Shown here piece after piece: positions 32,991-44,730 of a stretch of 64,000 nt of DNA. The notes under the pieces are model-generated. The model was not told where the DNA came from and did not search any database. It was given only the letters and a program-made list of their open reading frames with translations. The DNA is from Astropecten irregularis. Lineage: Eukaryota > Echinodermata > Asteroidea > Paxillosida > Astropectinidae. Each line of letters starts with the position of its first letter. Position 1 is the first letter of the stretch. A program made the translations under genes and the position numbers. The stretch is from NCBI GenBank assembly GCA_963971285.1, contig OZ020244.1, positions 32,116,001 to 32,180,000 of the forward strand, given 5' to 3'.

Positions 32991-33324
32991 GTAAGTAAAT
33001 GACCCTTCTTAAAATTGTTCATCGGGCTTGTAGTTACTAGTTAGTTGTTCCATGGAGCAATAAAACAGCTCCATGGTGAAGTTGTGTATTTTGTGAGTTC
33101 ATTCAAAGTTTGACCGGTGGAGGTATTTCGCTACAGAGTACTACAGCTTACAGTTACACATGTATTTTGGTTGCACAAACTTGTATGTTTTGTACTTGTA
33201 GTGTGATAGTGGTGATAGGGCTTACCGGTACATGGATATGTACGAAAGGGAGACTGACTTTCAAGTGTCACCATTACAATGGCTAATATTCACAATCATG
33301 ACAGTGGCACCATGGAACTTAATT

Positions 33325-33470
33325 AGTTGCGATGATCATAACCCTAGGTCTGACTATTCCCTTCCTCCATGGTCTGACATGGGGACTGGGACCTAACCCT
33401 AGGTCCCAGTCCCCATACTTTTCCTACCTCCATGCATGGTCAGACCTAGGTTTACGATCATCGCAACTAC
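33325..33470. mobile_element. Foldback MITE family F, copy 2
   Basis: Ends AGTTGCGATGATCATAACCC and TACGATCATCGCAACT; internal CCCAGTCCCCAT. Matches 21916-22036. Confidence 0.8.
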
Positions 33471-33660
33471 ATGGATCTATAAGTTTCTGGAATTGTTAAT
33501 AGGGCATAACGTTAATGTATTTTAGTGAGAAAAAGTGTCAAAATCTTACCCACCTATACAGCCAGTCAGTAGTTTAGAATTAGAGTGAGTATGTAAACAC
33601 TTTACAAAAATTCAATGGCTATTTGTGTTTGTTGAATGTCTCCTTTTAAAAATATTGGGG

Positions 33661-34169
33661 ATTGTGGGTTAACGGGTCCTAAAACTATAAAGGAAAGGAA
33701 ACTACTATTTGAAAAGTAACTTACCTACATATACTTTGTTGGTCTCCTCCTCTATATTACCAAGCTTAAATTTTTGGAAAGAGGGCAGGGCTTTGATTTT
33801 TGAGGGAAATTATGGGGTAAAAACAGTAACCAAGATTGTAACATTTCACCGCCGCACGGACGGCCGCAGACGAGAATAGTCTGGTTTCCACTCTGACATT
33901 TTGAGGACTCTTAGTCTGTTGGGTCTGGGCACTAGACTAACCAGACCAGACAAAATGGCCTCACGCGATCAGACGGTCTGTTTTAAAGTTTACAAGAAGT
34001 GCGTAAGAAAATTGAATTTTAACCCTGAAATGTTTAACAAATTTCTTCAATGTAGGCTTTTAAGGACCCAGGAACATTTGCTGAAAGTCAAAAGTATCAT
34101 TTTTGAGGAGTAGATGTTAGTTCAGAGCCAAAAAAATCAATGTGTTTTGGGATCCCGTTAACCCACAAT
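33661..34169 (+). mobile_element. Foldback element carrying a captured exon-like segment, copy 2
   Basis: Inverted ends ATTGTGGGTTAACGGG and CCCGTTAACCCACAAT. Inside, an ATG in good context (AAAATGG at 33952-33958) opens a reading frame MASRDQTVCF...VRKLNFNPEM...LLRTQEHLLKVKSIIF ending in TAG near 34113. The same residues occur at 21226-21390 inside an element with other termini. Confidence 0.7.
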
Positions 34170-34782
34170 CGCCAAAATATTCTAAGTACCGTTTATTTTT
34201 TTTGAATGACCTACCTTTAAGACCAATAAGGGTTGGTTCGATAGTTCTCTGCTAAATCCCAGCATTAGAATTGAAGTATCACAGTCACATGCCTTGCTAT
34301 TGCGCAGATGACGTATGACGAGGAGTTGGCAATTACAAAGCAGCTTGATTGAAATTGATCAAAAGATTTTTTTTTCAGGAAGTAGGCCTACATCATGTGT
34401 GATAAATTGCAGCCTTGTACTGCTGATTGTGTATTATCAGCTCTGTATGTAAGCAGACCACAGACTTGCTGAGTTGTTCATCATAGGAAGTGCACAGAGT
34501 TTTATTTGAGCTGATTTTGTTGTCTCCTTATTTCCTTGTTTCCACATTACCGTATTTCTCTGTTCTTTGTCAAATTCTGTGCCGATTTCGCTCTTTGTAC
34601 AATGTTTCCAACAATGCTGTAATTATTCAGAACTACTGGTAGATTATTTCCAAAAGGTAGGACTTGCCAAAGTAAATTTTTTTGTAATCTGATCATTAAA
34701 GAATCATTTTCACTTTGAAAAAATGTGGAAATGGAATCCAAGCGTCAATAGGCATGACAATCTGAATAATGTGATCATTTTG

Positions 34783-34829
34783 ATCTCGACGTTTCGACCA
34801 GCCTGCTCGATCTAGTCCTCATCAGGAGT
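34783..34829 (-). ncRNA. Hammerhead-ribozyme-like motif, copy 6 (best preserved)
   Basis: Minus strand: CUC, CUGAUGA (34825-34819), G, stem II GACUAG/CUGGUC (six pairs, one G-U) with a 10-nt loop, GAAAC (34795-34791), GUC, GAGAUC. CUC before the core pairs with GAG after GUC to form stem I. Stem III is only AC/GU, the minimal form associated with Penelope-like retroelements, thought to act as dimers. There is one extra G next to stem II. Predicted cleavage is after GUC. Confidence 0.65.
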
Positions 34830-34925
34830 CTCTGTGATTCAGTCTGAATTCGCTGTGAAGACGAAAACAAATTACTTTTCTTGACTCTAGGGGAGTCAGC
34901 TGCAGGTTCTCATTTTTTGGGCCAT

Positions 34926-35291
34926 CTTTGGTGCCAGTACTTCGGTAAGACACCAAAACAGAAATGTTCACAGATTTACATATAACTTACGGGGTATGAA
35001 GATGATGGTGGTGGTAGAAACATACCGTTAAAAATGTTCCGCCTGAAATGGTGTATTTATCCAGAAAATTAGTAAAACAACGACCGAAAATCTTTTTGAT
35101 CTTTTAAAAGATAAAAAATAAAAGAGAAAATACTTAAGAAATACTGTGGCAGTTTTTCACTGTTTTCTCAAAAAGTGGGCACCGTATGGGACTGAAATTT
35201 TCACAGATGACTATTACTGTATCTTCCTTGATATTTTTGCCCATGAATCTGTATTTGTTTGACAAAAACCAAAGTATGATATTACCTTTAA
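34926..35291 (+). mobile_element. TTAA-flanked MITE family C, copy 6
   Basis: The left end is diverged (TTTGGTGCCAGTACTTCGGT); the right end is intact (AAAGTATGATATTACCTTTAA). The interior matches copy 1. Confidence 0.8.
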
Positions 35292-35392
35292 GCATGGAGC
35301 TTTAAGTGAAAGTTTTTGTCATAGTGGCAGGAACCTGCACTGGGAAATCGTTTGGTTTCCTAAATCAATTCATGGTATGGTGGGATTGATGA

Positions 35393-35429
35393 CACATTAC
35401 ACACCACTGTGACAGTGGTGTGTAATGTG
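35393..35429. repeat. Perfect short palindrome
   Basis: Arms of 18 bp (CACATTACACACCACTGT and its complement) flank a one-base centre. Confidence 0.7.
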
Positions 35430-35698
35430 CACCCAGCCATGTCACTGCATTGCATGCATTGCACATGCATGCTAACCATGCGTATCATTGAGGATTAAGT
35501 TTCACTATGTGGAAACATCAAGATATTATGTAGGCCTATATGATGTACAGTATGTGTAACCCTGAATGCTGCATTAGGGAAAAATTCCCATAGAGTTGTG
35601 CACAAAATGTACTTAAATTGATACACTGTATTTTCCTAAAAAAATGGATGGTAAATATGTTTCTTTTAAAATGGTTTCCCCTAACGTAGCTTTCAACA

Positions 35699-35880
35699 AT
35701 GTAATTAATAAGAAAGATTTGAGGCTTTGCATGGTGACAATTGGTATGTGGATCGGTTTGCGGAAACACCATGTAATAATTGTTCGTTTTTTCACGCTTC
35801 TACATCGTTCGCACTTCTTGCAATTCTCAATAACAACGTTTTGACTAGCCTGCTCTAGTCCTCATCAGGAGATGATGTAA
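35699..35880 (-). mobile_element. Single copy of the hammerhead-linked repeat unit
   Basis: Shares AAGATTTGAGGCTTTGCATG and GGTATGTGGATC with 10682-10740, then runs into a hammerhead-like motif at its end. Probably the terminus of a Penelope-like element. Confidence 0.55.
35833..35872 (-). ncRNA. Hammerhead-ribozyme-like motif, copy 7
   Basis: Minus strand CUCCUGAUGAG, stem II GACUAG/CUAGUC (six perfect pairs), then AAAAC instead of GAAAC, GUU. The lost G12 should abolish cleavage. Confidence 0.45.
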
Positions 35881-36481
35881 TTAATATCGGTATAACGTAC
35901 ATGTGGTATTATTGTGGTTTGTTGGTTTATTTGGGGGATGAAGATCAAACTTAAATAATAAATGCGTACAATCATCAAATAACCACAAATTCTTTGCTAA
36001 CCGAAAGTCTTGCTTAATACGGATTCCATGAAATAGATTTCTTGCATAGCAGTGCCCGTGAGCACAAAAGTAGGCCGTAACAGATTCCATGAAATTGGGA
36101 CCCTGGTTGAATGACCCATGATGCTCTGATTGCACCCATGATTCAATCCATATTATACTCAGGAATAGTTCCTACACGTTGCTTAAACAGACCCCAGATT
36201 TCCAATAGTGAATACCATATAGGCCAACCTGTATGCACATTAAATTTTGTTAATCAATGGTGAATGTTGAAACAATACAGATTTTTTTTTGCAACCGTTG
36301 GCTGAATGTTTACTCAGTGAACAGCAAATACCGCTTCTCTTTAAAATTCTGAACCCTTTTTTTCGTTTGTAAATATTATCAGAATACCTCACGCAAAAAA
36401 AAGTGTCGTACCTCTCTGCCAGTAATTTAACTGTCCAGTTCATTTCCATCTCAAATTCCCAAACTTATTGATTCAGCAAAC

Positions 36482-36607
36482 ATGGCGCAGGACCCACGGG
36501 AGGAAATTCTCTTTCAATCGAGTCCCGAACTTTCAATTCTTCTGGCCCAGAAAGTTTTCCACCTTACTGGGGGGTACTGGGGGGAAGTAGAAAAAAATTT
36601 CTTATGA
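36482..36607 (+). other. Short ORF, possible first coding exon or relic
   Basis: ATG in good context (AACATGGCG) opens about 41 codons beginning MAQDPREEILFQSS. No family recognised and no convincing donor. Low support. Confidence 0.2.
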
Positions 36608-37783
36608 TGATGTTTTTAGGAATTGCCGGATATGTTTTCGGCAGCATGCAACATCACGCCTTCATGCATAAATATCTGTCTAGTGTGATCAAACCTGCCA
36701 GTTCCGGCTACAAAATTTGATGAATATGTAGACCTGTACAAACAATGCATCACACAGCAAGATCAGAGCTATAAATACAGCTTTGTTTTACACAGGAAGC
36801 TGCACTGTCTAAAGATAGATCTATGTTATTTTGCAATTCTATTCAGTAATCTTAATTTCACCATCTGAAAAATAGTCTTATAAATGTTTTAAAACCGCTT
36901 GAGTATTTATTCTTGAAGTTGAAAATCTCCTCAAGTAAATGTTATTATAAAAAAGTGCTCATGCATATAAATAGATATTATTTGTTCATACTATTTTTGA
37001 AAAAATGTAATTACCTTAAACATCTAAAAATGTTTTTTTTTTTTAGAAAGATAAAAACCGTACAAGCAAGAATACATTGCCAGTTCAGATTGTCATTTGA
37101 GATTTAAGGATGGTTTCATTTATTCAGCATGTCGTGCATCGCAGTCGCACCTGACTTTAATTCCGCAAGGGACATGATACAGTCATCTGCATCATGAAGT
37201 ACTAAACATGTGACTGTCCATAAAGACAGTGTCTGTTCCTTTATGGGATTTGATTTTGAGTTTGATTTTTTTCTGACAAATCAAATTAAAATTGATTAAT
37301 AACAAACTACACTTGCATTGTGTAGTGCCACTTTGGGTTTATATGCAGTATAGGCCTATTTCTTGCTCTTCCAAATTAATATGCTTGAAGAAAAACAAAA
37401 TAAAAATTGTTTACTCACCAATAAAGTGATAGATTCAGTTTGTATTTAGCATTTTCCACATAAATACACAGTTCAGTGAATAATGTTATCCATTTTCTGC
37501 TTATTTTCAGTCATGTTATTATAAAGTAAGCACGCAATTCTGTTTTTTACATGGACATGTGTTCTTCTTGTGTCTTGTGCTCAGCTGACTTTCGGCTGTA
37601 AAATATTCCAAACAATATTACCCTCATAGTCTTTTTAAAACTGCAGTATGGAAAAATCATTCCTCTGTTTGATACCATTTTATTGGTTAATGTTAGAAAT
37701 TAATATTAAAATATAATTTAATATGCTTGAAATTAATATCAAAATATAATAATTTGCTTGAAATTAATCTTATAAAATATAAT

Positions 37784-37905
37784 AATTTGCTTGGAGTTAG
37801 AAGGAGAAATGTGTCAGGCCCTCCTAAAGCATTTGATACATTTGATATACATGTATTTCAGGTGATTTTGGCTGATGAGCAGTTTGCAGCAGTTTATTAC
37901 TTACA
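37784..37905 (-). repeat. Repeat family E, reverse copy
   Basis: GTGTCAGGCCCTCCTAAAGC, then GCTGATGAGCAGTTTGCAGC and AGTTTATTACTTAC: the complement of the order seen at 44055-44182. Confidence 0.55.
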
Positions 37906-38714
37906 ATTTGGCCGTGAGTTTCTGGATGTATAAAACAAGATTGTTAAAAAACAAATGCTTTAAAAAGTCACTTGAAATAAGAGAAGTCTATTGCCTTAAG
38001 AGAAAAATCTTGCAGCTGGGTCCAAAATGTCTGTCTCTTGTTGCTCCAAGCATGTGATAGAATTTTAGGTCATTATTTTGCAAATTTGCAGTATGTTACT
38101 TGTGTTGAAATTAAAGAGTAAATTGAAGCTTCATATTTATACATGCACATACAATGTATGTACAATTGTACATTATACACAATTGTACATTATACACCTT
38201 AGTTGCCAGTCTAAGGTTTCATATAATTTATGCATAACGACAAAATGGAAAAGGTAAAATTTTTAGATATTGAGATCAAAATTGATCGGAAGGCGGCAGT
38301 AGACCAACGGATATCATATTTAACACCGCAAGATTAACATACGTGTACAGTGTATTAAAATGAAGTTGATTTTAATAGGTGCATGCTCAATCCTGACGCA
38401 CCTTTAGTTTAAGGTCTGTAAATGCATATTGCACGGGCTTTCTCCTTGTGGACTTAATTGGAATTTTATTAAAATGTTGTCGAGTCCTTCTCTGTCTCCC
38501 ACTCTAAAAGCAGGTGAGCACCCACTCCCCCCTCCCTTCTCTTCCCAAGACCCCCCCCCCTCCCCAGCCAATGAGCGTATTCGCTCGCAGACATCGGTAT
38601 GGTCTGCTGATTGAACAGCCACTCAGCCAGTAACCCGAAGACACCGCGAGCCGATCGCACGATTTGGCTGTTAAGTTTCCTACGGTAACCCATCACTGCT
38701 TTTTTTTTGGCAAG

Positions 38715-39098
38715 TGCAATATAAAACCGAGCGTGTTATCACGTCGGCCGACACACTAGAAAGTGTTTGCATCGACTCTGTACAAAAAAAGATTCCTTGG
38801 AGTTGACCGGCATCAAATGTGTGTATCCCATTCGGAGCACTTCTTGGACAAATCCCACTGGTGAATGTATAGTGTGGCTTTCTTCTTCTTTTTTTTTTTT
38901 TTTTATCGCGGTAACAATTTTTTTTTCTCTGCCGGAGAAGGAAAGAGAGGTGGGAGTGATATATAAAAAGGGAGGGAGACGGTTTATGTGGAGGACGAGA
39001 AAGGGTTCGTTGCTTTTCTTGTAGGAGAAGGTTGGCATAGTCTCCCCTGTCATCTCATGTGTTGGGCTGGATATGGTGACTAGCACATTTCAATTTTG
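38715..39098 (+). promoter_or_regulatory. Candidate promoter with TATA boxes and a non-coding first exon
   Basis: AATATAAAACCGAGC near 38719 and ATATATAAAAAGGG near 38960 look like TATA elements. A donor TTTTG|GTGAGTGATAA follows at 39099. No long ORF follows, so a 5'UTR exon of a gene whose coding exons lie outside the window is one reading. Weak evidence. Confidence 0.3.
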
Positions 39099-40422
39099 GT
39101 GAGTGATAACGGTCTTGAGTTTCTTCTTCTGGTCTTTTGTTCTCGGGGGTTTCTATGTACGCAAAATGGGTCAGTGTTCTTTTTTTGTGTTCTTCTTCTT
39201 GTTTCGTTCAATTTCATTCGGGTGAATGAGTCAGATTCTAAGGTATCATATTTTTAGCGTTTAATTTGCACAGTTCACAGTGGAGGCTTTTAAAATGTTG
39301 TGTTTAGTGTTTTTTAGCACAACAAGAGCGTGAGGGCGAGAGCTTTGCTTAAAAGGGGGCGAGGCAGTTGCCCCCCTGTTTCATTTGTCAAAGGGCGCCT
39401 CTAGGAGAGAATACTGAAATGTCAGCTGCGTGTAGAATGTGTCAAGGGGCACTGTGGGAATTGTTGCTTGTTGTGTCGCCTGTCGGCCTGAAGTTTCTGC
39501 CCTGTATCAATTCCCAACGAACTCTTGGCGAGATGGCAGAGCCAGGCTTCGTGAAAGGAATACATCATGGGGGGAAAAATAAGTGGAAGCGTTTCGGAAC
39601 CTGTTTGCAAATGGAACCGTGTTTATTTTTCAGCCCTTATTAAAGCTGTACTTAACCTGAGTCCTCTTTGATATGAAATAATTGCTTGTTTGAAATTTTT
39701 GAAAAATGAAATCACGATTGTTATACAGAATTTCTATGTCTTTCCCTTTTATCCACATGTACGATATTTGCATAATGTGCAATATAACATTTAGGCTAAA
39801 AGTGGTTTTAAAATTTAAATATCTTCAGCATTGTAAACAAATTATAATTGAGAGAAATGAAAATTGAGGTTTGACCAGAGGTTCGACTTTATAGAATTAT
39901 AACCACACACTCAATAAAAGACTTTACCGGTACATGGCATTTCCACAAACCGTATATATCCTATCTAGCACTCTCATCATGCATTATAGCCTCAGGTCTC
40001 TTTTTTCATTTTGATTGAAAATTGAATGCCAGTTATCCATTGCACGTACTGTACAGGTACGCTTGGTGGTCTAGCGGAAAATCCACATGCACTTCTTGTG
40101 ATTAAGAGGCCTCTAGATTCCTGTTTAAACAAGCCCATACATTTATGTCACAGGTGTTCGGAAATACAGAGAACATATGTGTCCGTAGATTGTGAGTTTG
40201 TATTTTGGGTAGCGTGTGGGAAAGCATTGGTTTTTTATTTGAAAATCAGGGAAAAGCGTTCCGCACTAATGACGTCACACCACGCGCGACGCGCCCACAT
40301 ACTTCCTCTCACCACACGTTTGCATGGCCACGTTGCAATGTTTGTCTGAGGTTCGGTACTATTTTTAGCGCAAGTACGCAGCGCTATTAGTCTAGATTTG
40401 TAAAAATCTTGGGAAGCAGTGG
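39099..40422. other. Gene-free stretch
   Basis: No recognisable coding. Near 40060 a tRNA-like A box (TTGGTGGTCTAGCGG) suggests a decayed SINE without a matching B box. Confidence 0.35.
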
Positions 40423-41705
40423 CGTAACTAGGGAAAACGGTACCCGGGGCAAATGCTAAAATTTCGCCTCTAATTCCAACTCCTGATGGCAATGAAAAAA
40501 AGACAATTCAGACAATTTGAAATTTGAATCTTTCTTTGTTCAAAATTCATCGGATTAGATTTCCAATACCTTTATCAGAACAGCTCCCTTTTTAGCTGTT
40601 TCGCATGCAACGGAACAGGTTTTGTTTTTCTTATTTTGTTTTTCTTTTTACCTTTTTACCTTTTTTTTTCTTTTTTTTTCTTTTTCCACTTTTTCCCCAT
40701 AGACATAACACGGGTTTTCTAAGAGCCACTTCTACCATTATGCCAATTCCAATCAACTTCATACTTGGCACGTAGTTAGACCAACACCCCGAATAGTGTC
40801 CCGCGTATGTACGTCATCGTGACGTCATCACGTGCACAATTACATCATCATAAAAGTGCAAATTTTAGGGCTCTTTATCTCCAGAACGGCAATTCCGATG
40901 CAGCTCAAACTTGGTATGTAAGTATATGGGGACGTGTTATAGACAAAAATTGCAGTCACGTGTTGATGACGTCATCATGTGATTTTATACGAATTATTCA
41001 ATTTTTGGACCTTTTCTTTATATCTCATGAACGACAAATCGTATTTTCGAAATTCTTTCGGCAAAATGTTTGTTAGGCTATAGGCATATGCCACAAAATA
41101 CCAAAAAGGTGTGACGTCATGATGACGTCATCAAAAAGCCGATTTTCAGATTCACATATAAGGGAATATCCGATGGTGTTGAAACTTGGTGGGTAGGTAG
41201 GGAATGGCACTACTATCGAACATGTGAAGTGACGTCACGATGACGTCATCGGCTGATTTTTTTATCGATTTTTGAATATTTAATTTTGCCATTTTTTCCC
41301 AGAAACACATATAAGCGAATATCCGATCGTAATGAAACTTGGTGGGTAGGTAGGAAATGGTATTAGTATCCCAAATGCGAAGTGACGTCACGATGACGTC
41401 ATCAACTGATTTTTGATTTTTTTTATAATTAATTTAACCATTTAGAGTCAAAAATAACACAAAACACGGGCTTCGGAACTTTTGGACCGCTGATATGGCT
41501 ATCCGTAGTAGTCGGCCAATTGTGTACACGTAAACGTAGCACGACAACCTAGAAAATTAGTCATTTTGCTGTTTCCGCCGCCCATAAGCACAACCATACA
41601 TACTATGCGCGCTGGCCTATAGTAGACTGCCATTTCTGTGTTTTTTAAAAAGCGGCGCCCGGGGCACGTGCCCCTGTTGCCCCACCCTAAGTTATACCAC
41701 TCTTA
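40423..41705 (+). mobile_element. 1.3-kb hAT-like non-autonomous element with CRE palindrome array
   Basis: Left end CAGTGGCGTAACTAGGG; right end CCCTAAGTTATACCACTC, its imperfect complement. Flanks TTGGGAAG and TTAGCAAG match at 6 of 8 positions, consistent with an aged 8-bp hAT duplication. No transposase. The interior has at least eight TGACGTCA sites (for example near 41111, 41123, 41229, 41241, 41382, 41394), spaced about 12 bp in pairs, and repeated AAACTTGGTGGGTAGGTAGG. Confidence 0.65.
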
Positions 41706-44054
41706 GCAAGGCATTGCAGTCCTGAACTTTTCATTTAGTGAACATCCGAAATGTTTATTTGTAGTTTTCAAGCGACTGGCAAATTTGTCCAAACGGTGGA
41801 CTGGCCATTTCTAAAAAAAAACATATCAAACAGCATTTGCCTGCATGGAAGTGAAGTATTGACATAACTGTGCACATACTGCAATGCCACATGTGTGCAT
41901 GTTTGGGCAGCTCTGTAGGTTGCCAATTAGTTTTTTTCCAGGGAGATTATTTTTGGCAAGCCGCATATGCCGCATGGACACACGGACTGCATATGAAGAA
42001 TTCGGATTTGATAGATGAGCCCTGGGCTCCCATTTGTCATTTTGTATTCAGCCCTGTTTCCCCCACCGTATTGATTCCGCGCCTTGATGAATTGCATCTA
42101 GGAATAAGCGAATACCAATCAGAAGTGCTGCAATCTTCTGGGAGCCGTGCACGCTGCTGCTAATACGGCACCCAGGCAGGTAAATGAGCAACCGGCTTTT
42201 AAGTCTTAGCGTTGCCTGTTTAAAGATGTTACACCGCCTGTTTGATTCCGTCCCTGTAAATTGTTGATTGAAATGGTGTACCCGGTACCGAAATTTGAAA
42301 GGGAATTACATTTAGAGGGGATGGTTTTAATTTTGAAATCAAACCACAGCGCAGTGCACGACGCAATGGACCACTGACCAGTGATGGGACTTAAACCCGA
42401 TATTTGATTAACCAAACCAAAATGACTGTTAGTTTAACTGTCGGTTATTCAAATAAGCCAGTGTGTTAACTGTTGCTGTTAGCAATAAAATGCATACAGT
42501 GTATGTACAAACTTAAATGCAAATTTCCTTGGACAGAAAGATTATTGCACAAACATAAATACAAGTTAAAGTAAAATAGTTCAATTGCGAAAATAAGCTT
42601 TACTTTGATTTTCAATTTAATCAGCGCCGGTCCTATCTCTACCTTGATGTTTTTTGCGTACAAGTACACATGTGCCATTGAAGTTGCAGCGCTGCTATAG
42701 GCCTATATTATCAATCCATTACTCAATGTCTAAGTATTTTTCCTTTCAAATAATTGAGATTTAATGCAGCGACAGCCAAAGCCTTTTAACGAAAACACGT
42801 TGCTGTGGTTACACTACTATGTAAGTCTAAGTGAACTAGATATTGATTTGTGGGATTGGTGGGGGGGGGGGGGGGGGAAGAAGAAAATGCCATGTCAGAC
42901 ATTTTATGATTGTTTTACTTGATATTGCTTTCTGCCCCTGTGCTGAAGTTACCTGATTTGTGTTCGCACTAGTACGTTAAGTTAACAGTATTGATTTCTT
43001 TCTTTTCTTTTTTTCTTCTTTTATTTTGAGACCCATAGGCATAGGTAGGAAAATTTGTTTTTGTATTTCTTAGAGGGAAAAGTGACGGTAGGGGGGCAGT
43101 CGTGCAGGGAAGCATGCAAGCACGGAAGCGTGCGCTGTCCGCAGGCAAGCTGTATGCTGAATGGTAGATAACAAGCAGTCGTACAGTATGTATTAAGATA
43201 TGTGTGAAGTGAGGTATTATAGGTAGACAGAAGGACGAGTATGATGAACGGTATTAACCAGCGTTTGTGGTATTATGCGAGCTGTCTACGCAGGGGAGCA
43301 GTTACGCAGTAGGGTAAGTACATATAGTCATGCAATGCACATGAGTACGTTCATGTATGCTGTTCATATACAGGCAAGGAGATAACAGTCAACAGAAGTA
43401 CAATACAGCATTGTTGTTGTTTTCCGCAGACCAGTTTGTGGATGTTGCTTTTGAGCAATATTTGTTTATACATGACATGTACATTCTATTCATTGGTGGA
43501 GAGAAGGAGTCTAAAAGTCATCGCAGCACAATTGCTGGGCCCTGAAATTGTTGTGAATTCCTCCTGAAAGTTTTGCAGTACGACTCGCTGCTGTTAATGA
43601 CACATTTGTAGTCAAAAGGACTCCGCACTCAAGCTATTTATAGGTTATGCCCTTTATATCGACAGCTATAGTTATCCGGATGCTCAGACAAATTTCATAA
43701 CGTTTATGTGAAAGCTAATTGGGCATTTGGGCAATGTGCAAATTTTTCGTCCGAACATCTGAATGTGACGTCACAAGCGCAGATCGAGTCCCCTATATGG
43801 CATGCACTTTGACATATTTACACATTGTGCAAAGAAAGGACAGCAGTGGTAATTTAAGAAAAACTCATTTTCAATGAAGGTGTAGTAATGGCTTTTAAGA
43901 TTTCAAGGATGTCCTTTGAAAGTATTTAGATAGTTGAAAATGCAGTTGAAATACAAATGTCATTATCGGTTTCATCAAGGGAAGAACACATTAGAGAGAG
44001 GATGAGTTTCAATTTTGAAATCAACATGTTCGTCTCTTTTACTGAAAATGATTA
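41706..44054. other. Gene-free stretch
   Basis: No recognisable domain in any ORF. It holds a 17-G run at 42861-42877 and the dispersed repeat 43618-43792. Confidence 0.4.
43618..43792 (+). repeat. Dispersed repeat G, copy 1
   Basis: AAGCTATTTATAGGTTATGC, then TCGACAGCTATAGTTATCCG. A diverged copy in the same orientation is at 58793-58965. CTATTTATAG resembles a TATA box. Confidence 0.65.
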
Positions 44055-44182
44055 TCAATACAAGTAATAAACTGCTGCAAACTGCTCATCAGCCTAAATG
44101 ACCTGAAATATATCAAATGCTTAAAAGTTAAGGAGGGCCTGACGCGTTTCGATCCTAACAAGATCTTTCTCAAAAGGCAAAC
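44055..44182 (+). repeat. Repeat family E, copy 5
   Basis: AAGTAATAAACTGCTGCAAA, CTGCTCATCAGCC, GGAGGGCCTGACGCG, CGATCCTAACAAGATC. Confidence 0.65.
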
Positions 44183-44390
44183 TGATGGAAGGACAAGAAC
44201 ATGGAAGTGAATGGAAACGCAAATGTATGGATGAGGGAGTCAGGACAATGGGAGAGGGGATTGGTCACACACAGAGGGGTCAGGTAGGCAAGATCAAAGT
44301 TGCCAGACTACAGGGGTTGGGAAGATTGGGAAGATAGGGACAATTAACAAAGAAGGTAATTAGAGGATTAGAGATCAAAATGGAGAAGTA

Positions 44391-44730
44391 AGGCACGTTC
44401 TCACACACCAAAAAGCACGACCCAAATCGCACTGGTAAAGTTTCTATCAAACAGCGCGTACGCAGTGAAGCATGAAGTTGGCATGCATCCTGTGCTAAAC
44501 TTGCGGGCCCGCCTTGCATGATGGGATATTAAAAACCGGTATTTTTTGGTGCACCGTTCACGCAGCAAATAATCGCGTTTATTTGCAAAAAGATACACTA
44601 TTAATGCGATTTGCACTCCAAATCGAAATTATTTGTGTCCCCACACAAATAAGCGTGACTATTTGGGTCGCGCTGCAAATCGCGACCCAAATAGTCACGC
44701 TTTAATTTTCTGGTGTGTAAGAATGTGCCT
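44391..44730. mobile_element. Terminal-inverted-repeat element with inner hairpin
   Basis: Ends AGGCACGTTCTCACACACCA and TGGTGTGTAAGAATGTGCCT (two mismatches). Inside, 44651-44700 forms a strong hairpin with arms AGCGTGACTATTTGGGTCGC. Confidence 0.75.

Larger units (their letters stand above)
35881..38714. other. Gene-free stretch
   Basis: AT-rich. It contains a reverse-oriented family E copy at 37784-37905 and the short ORF at 36482. Nothing else recognised. Confidence 0.4.

Noticed and set aside
41870-42163. 97-residue ORF
   Set aside because: No recognisable domain, no splice context, no codon bias.
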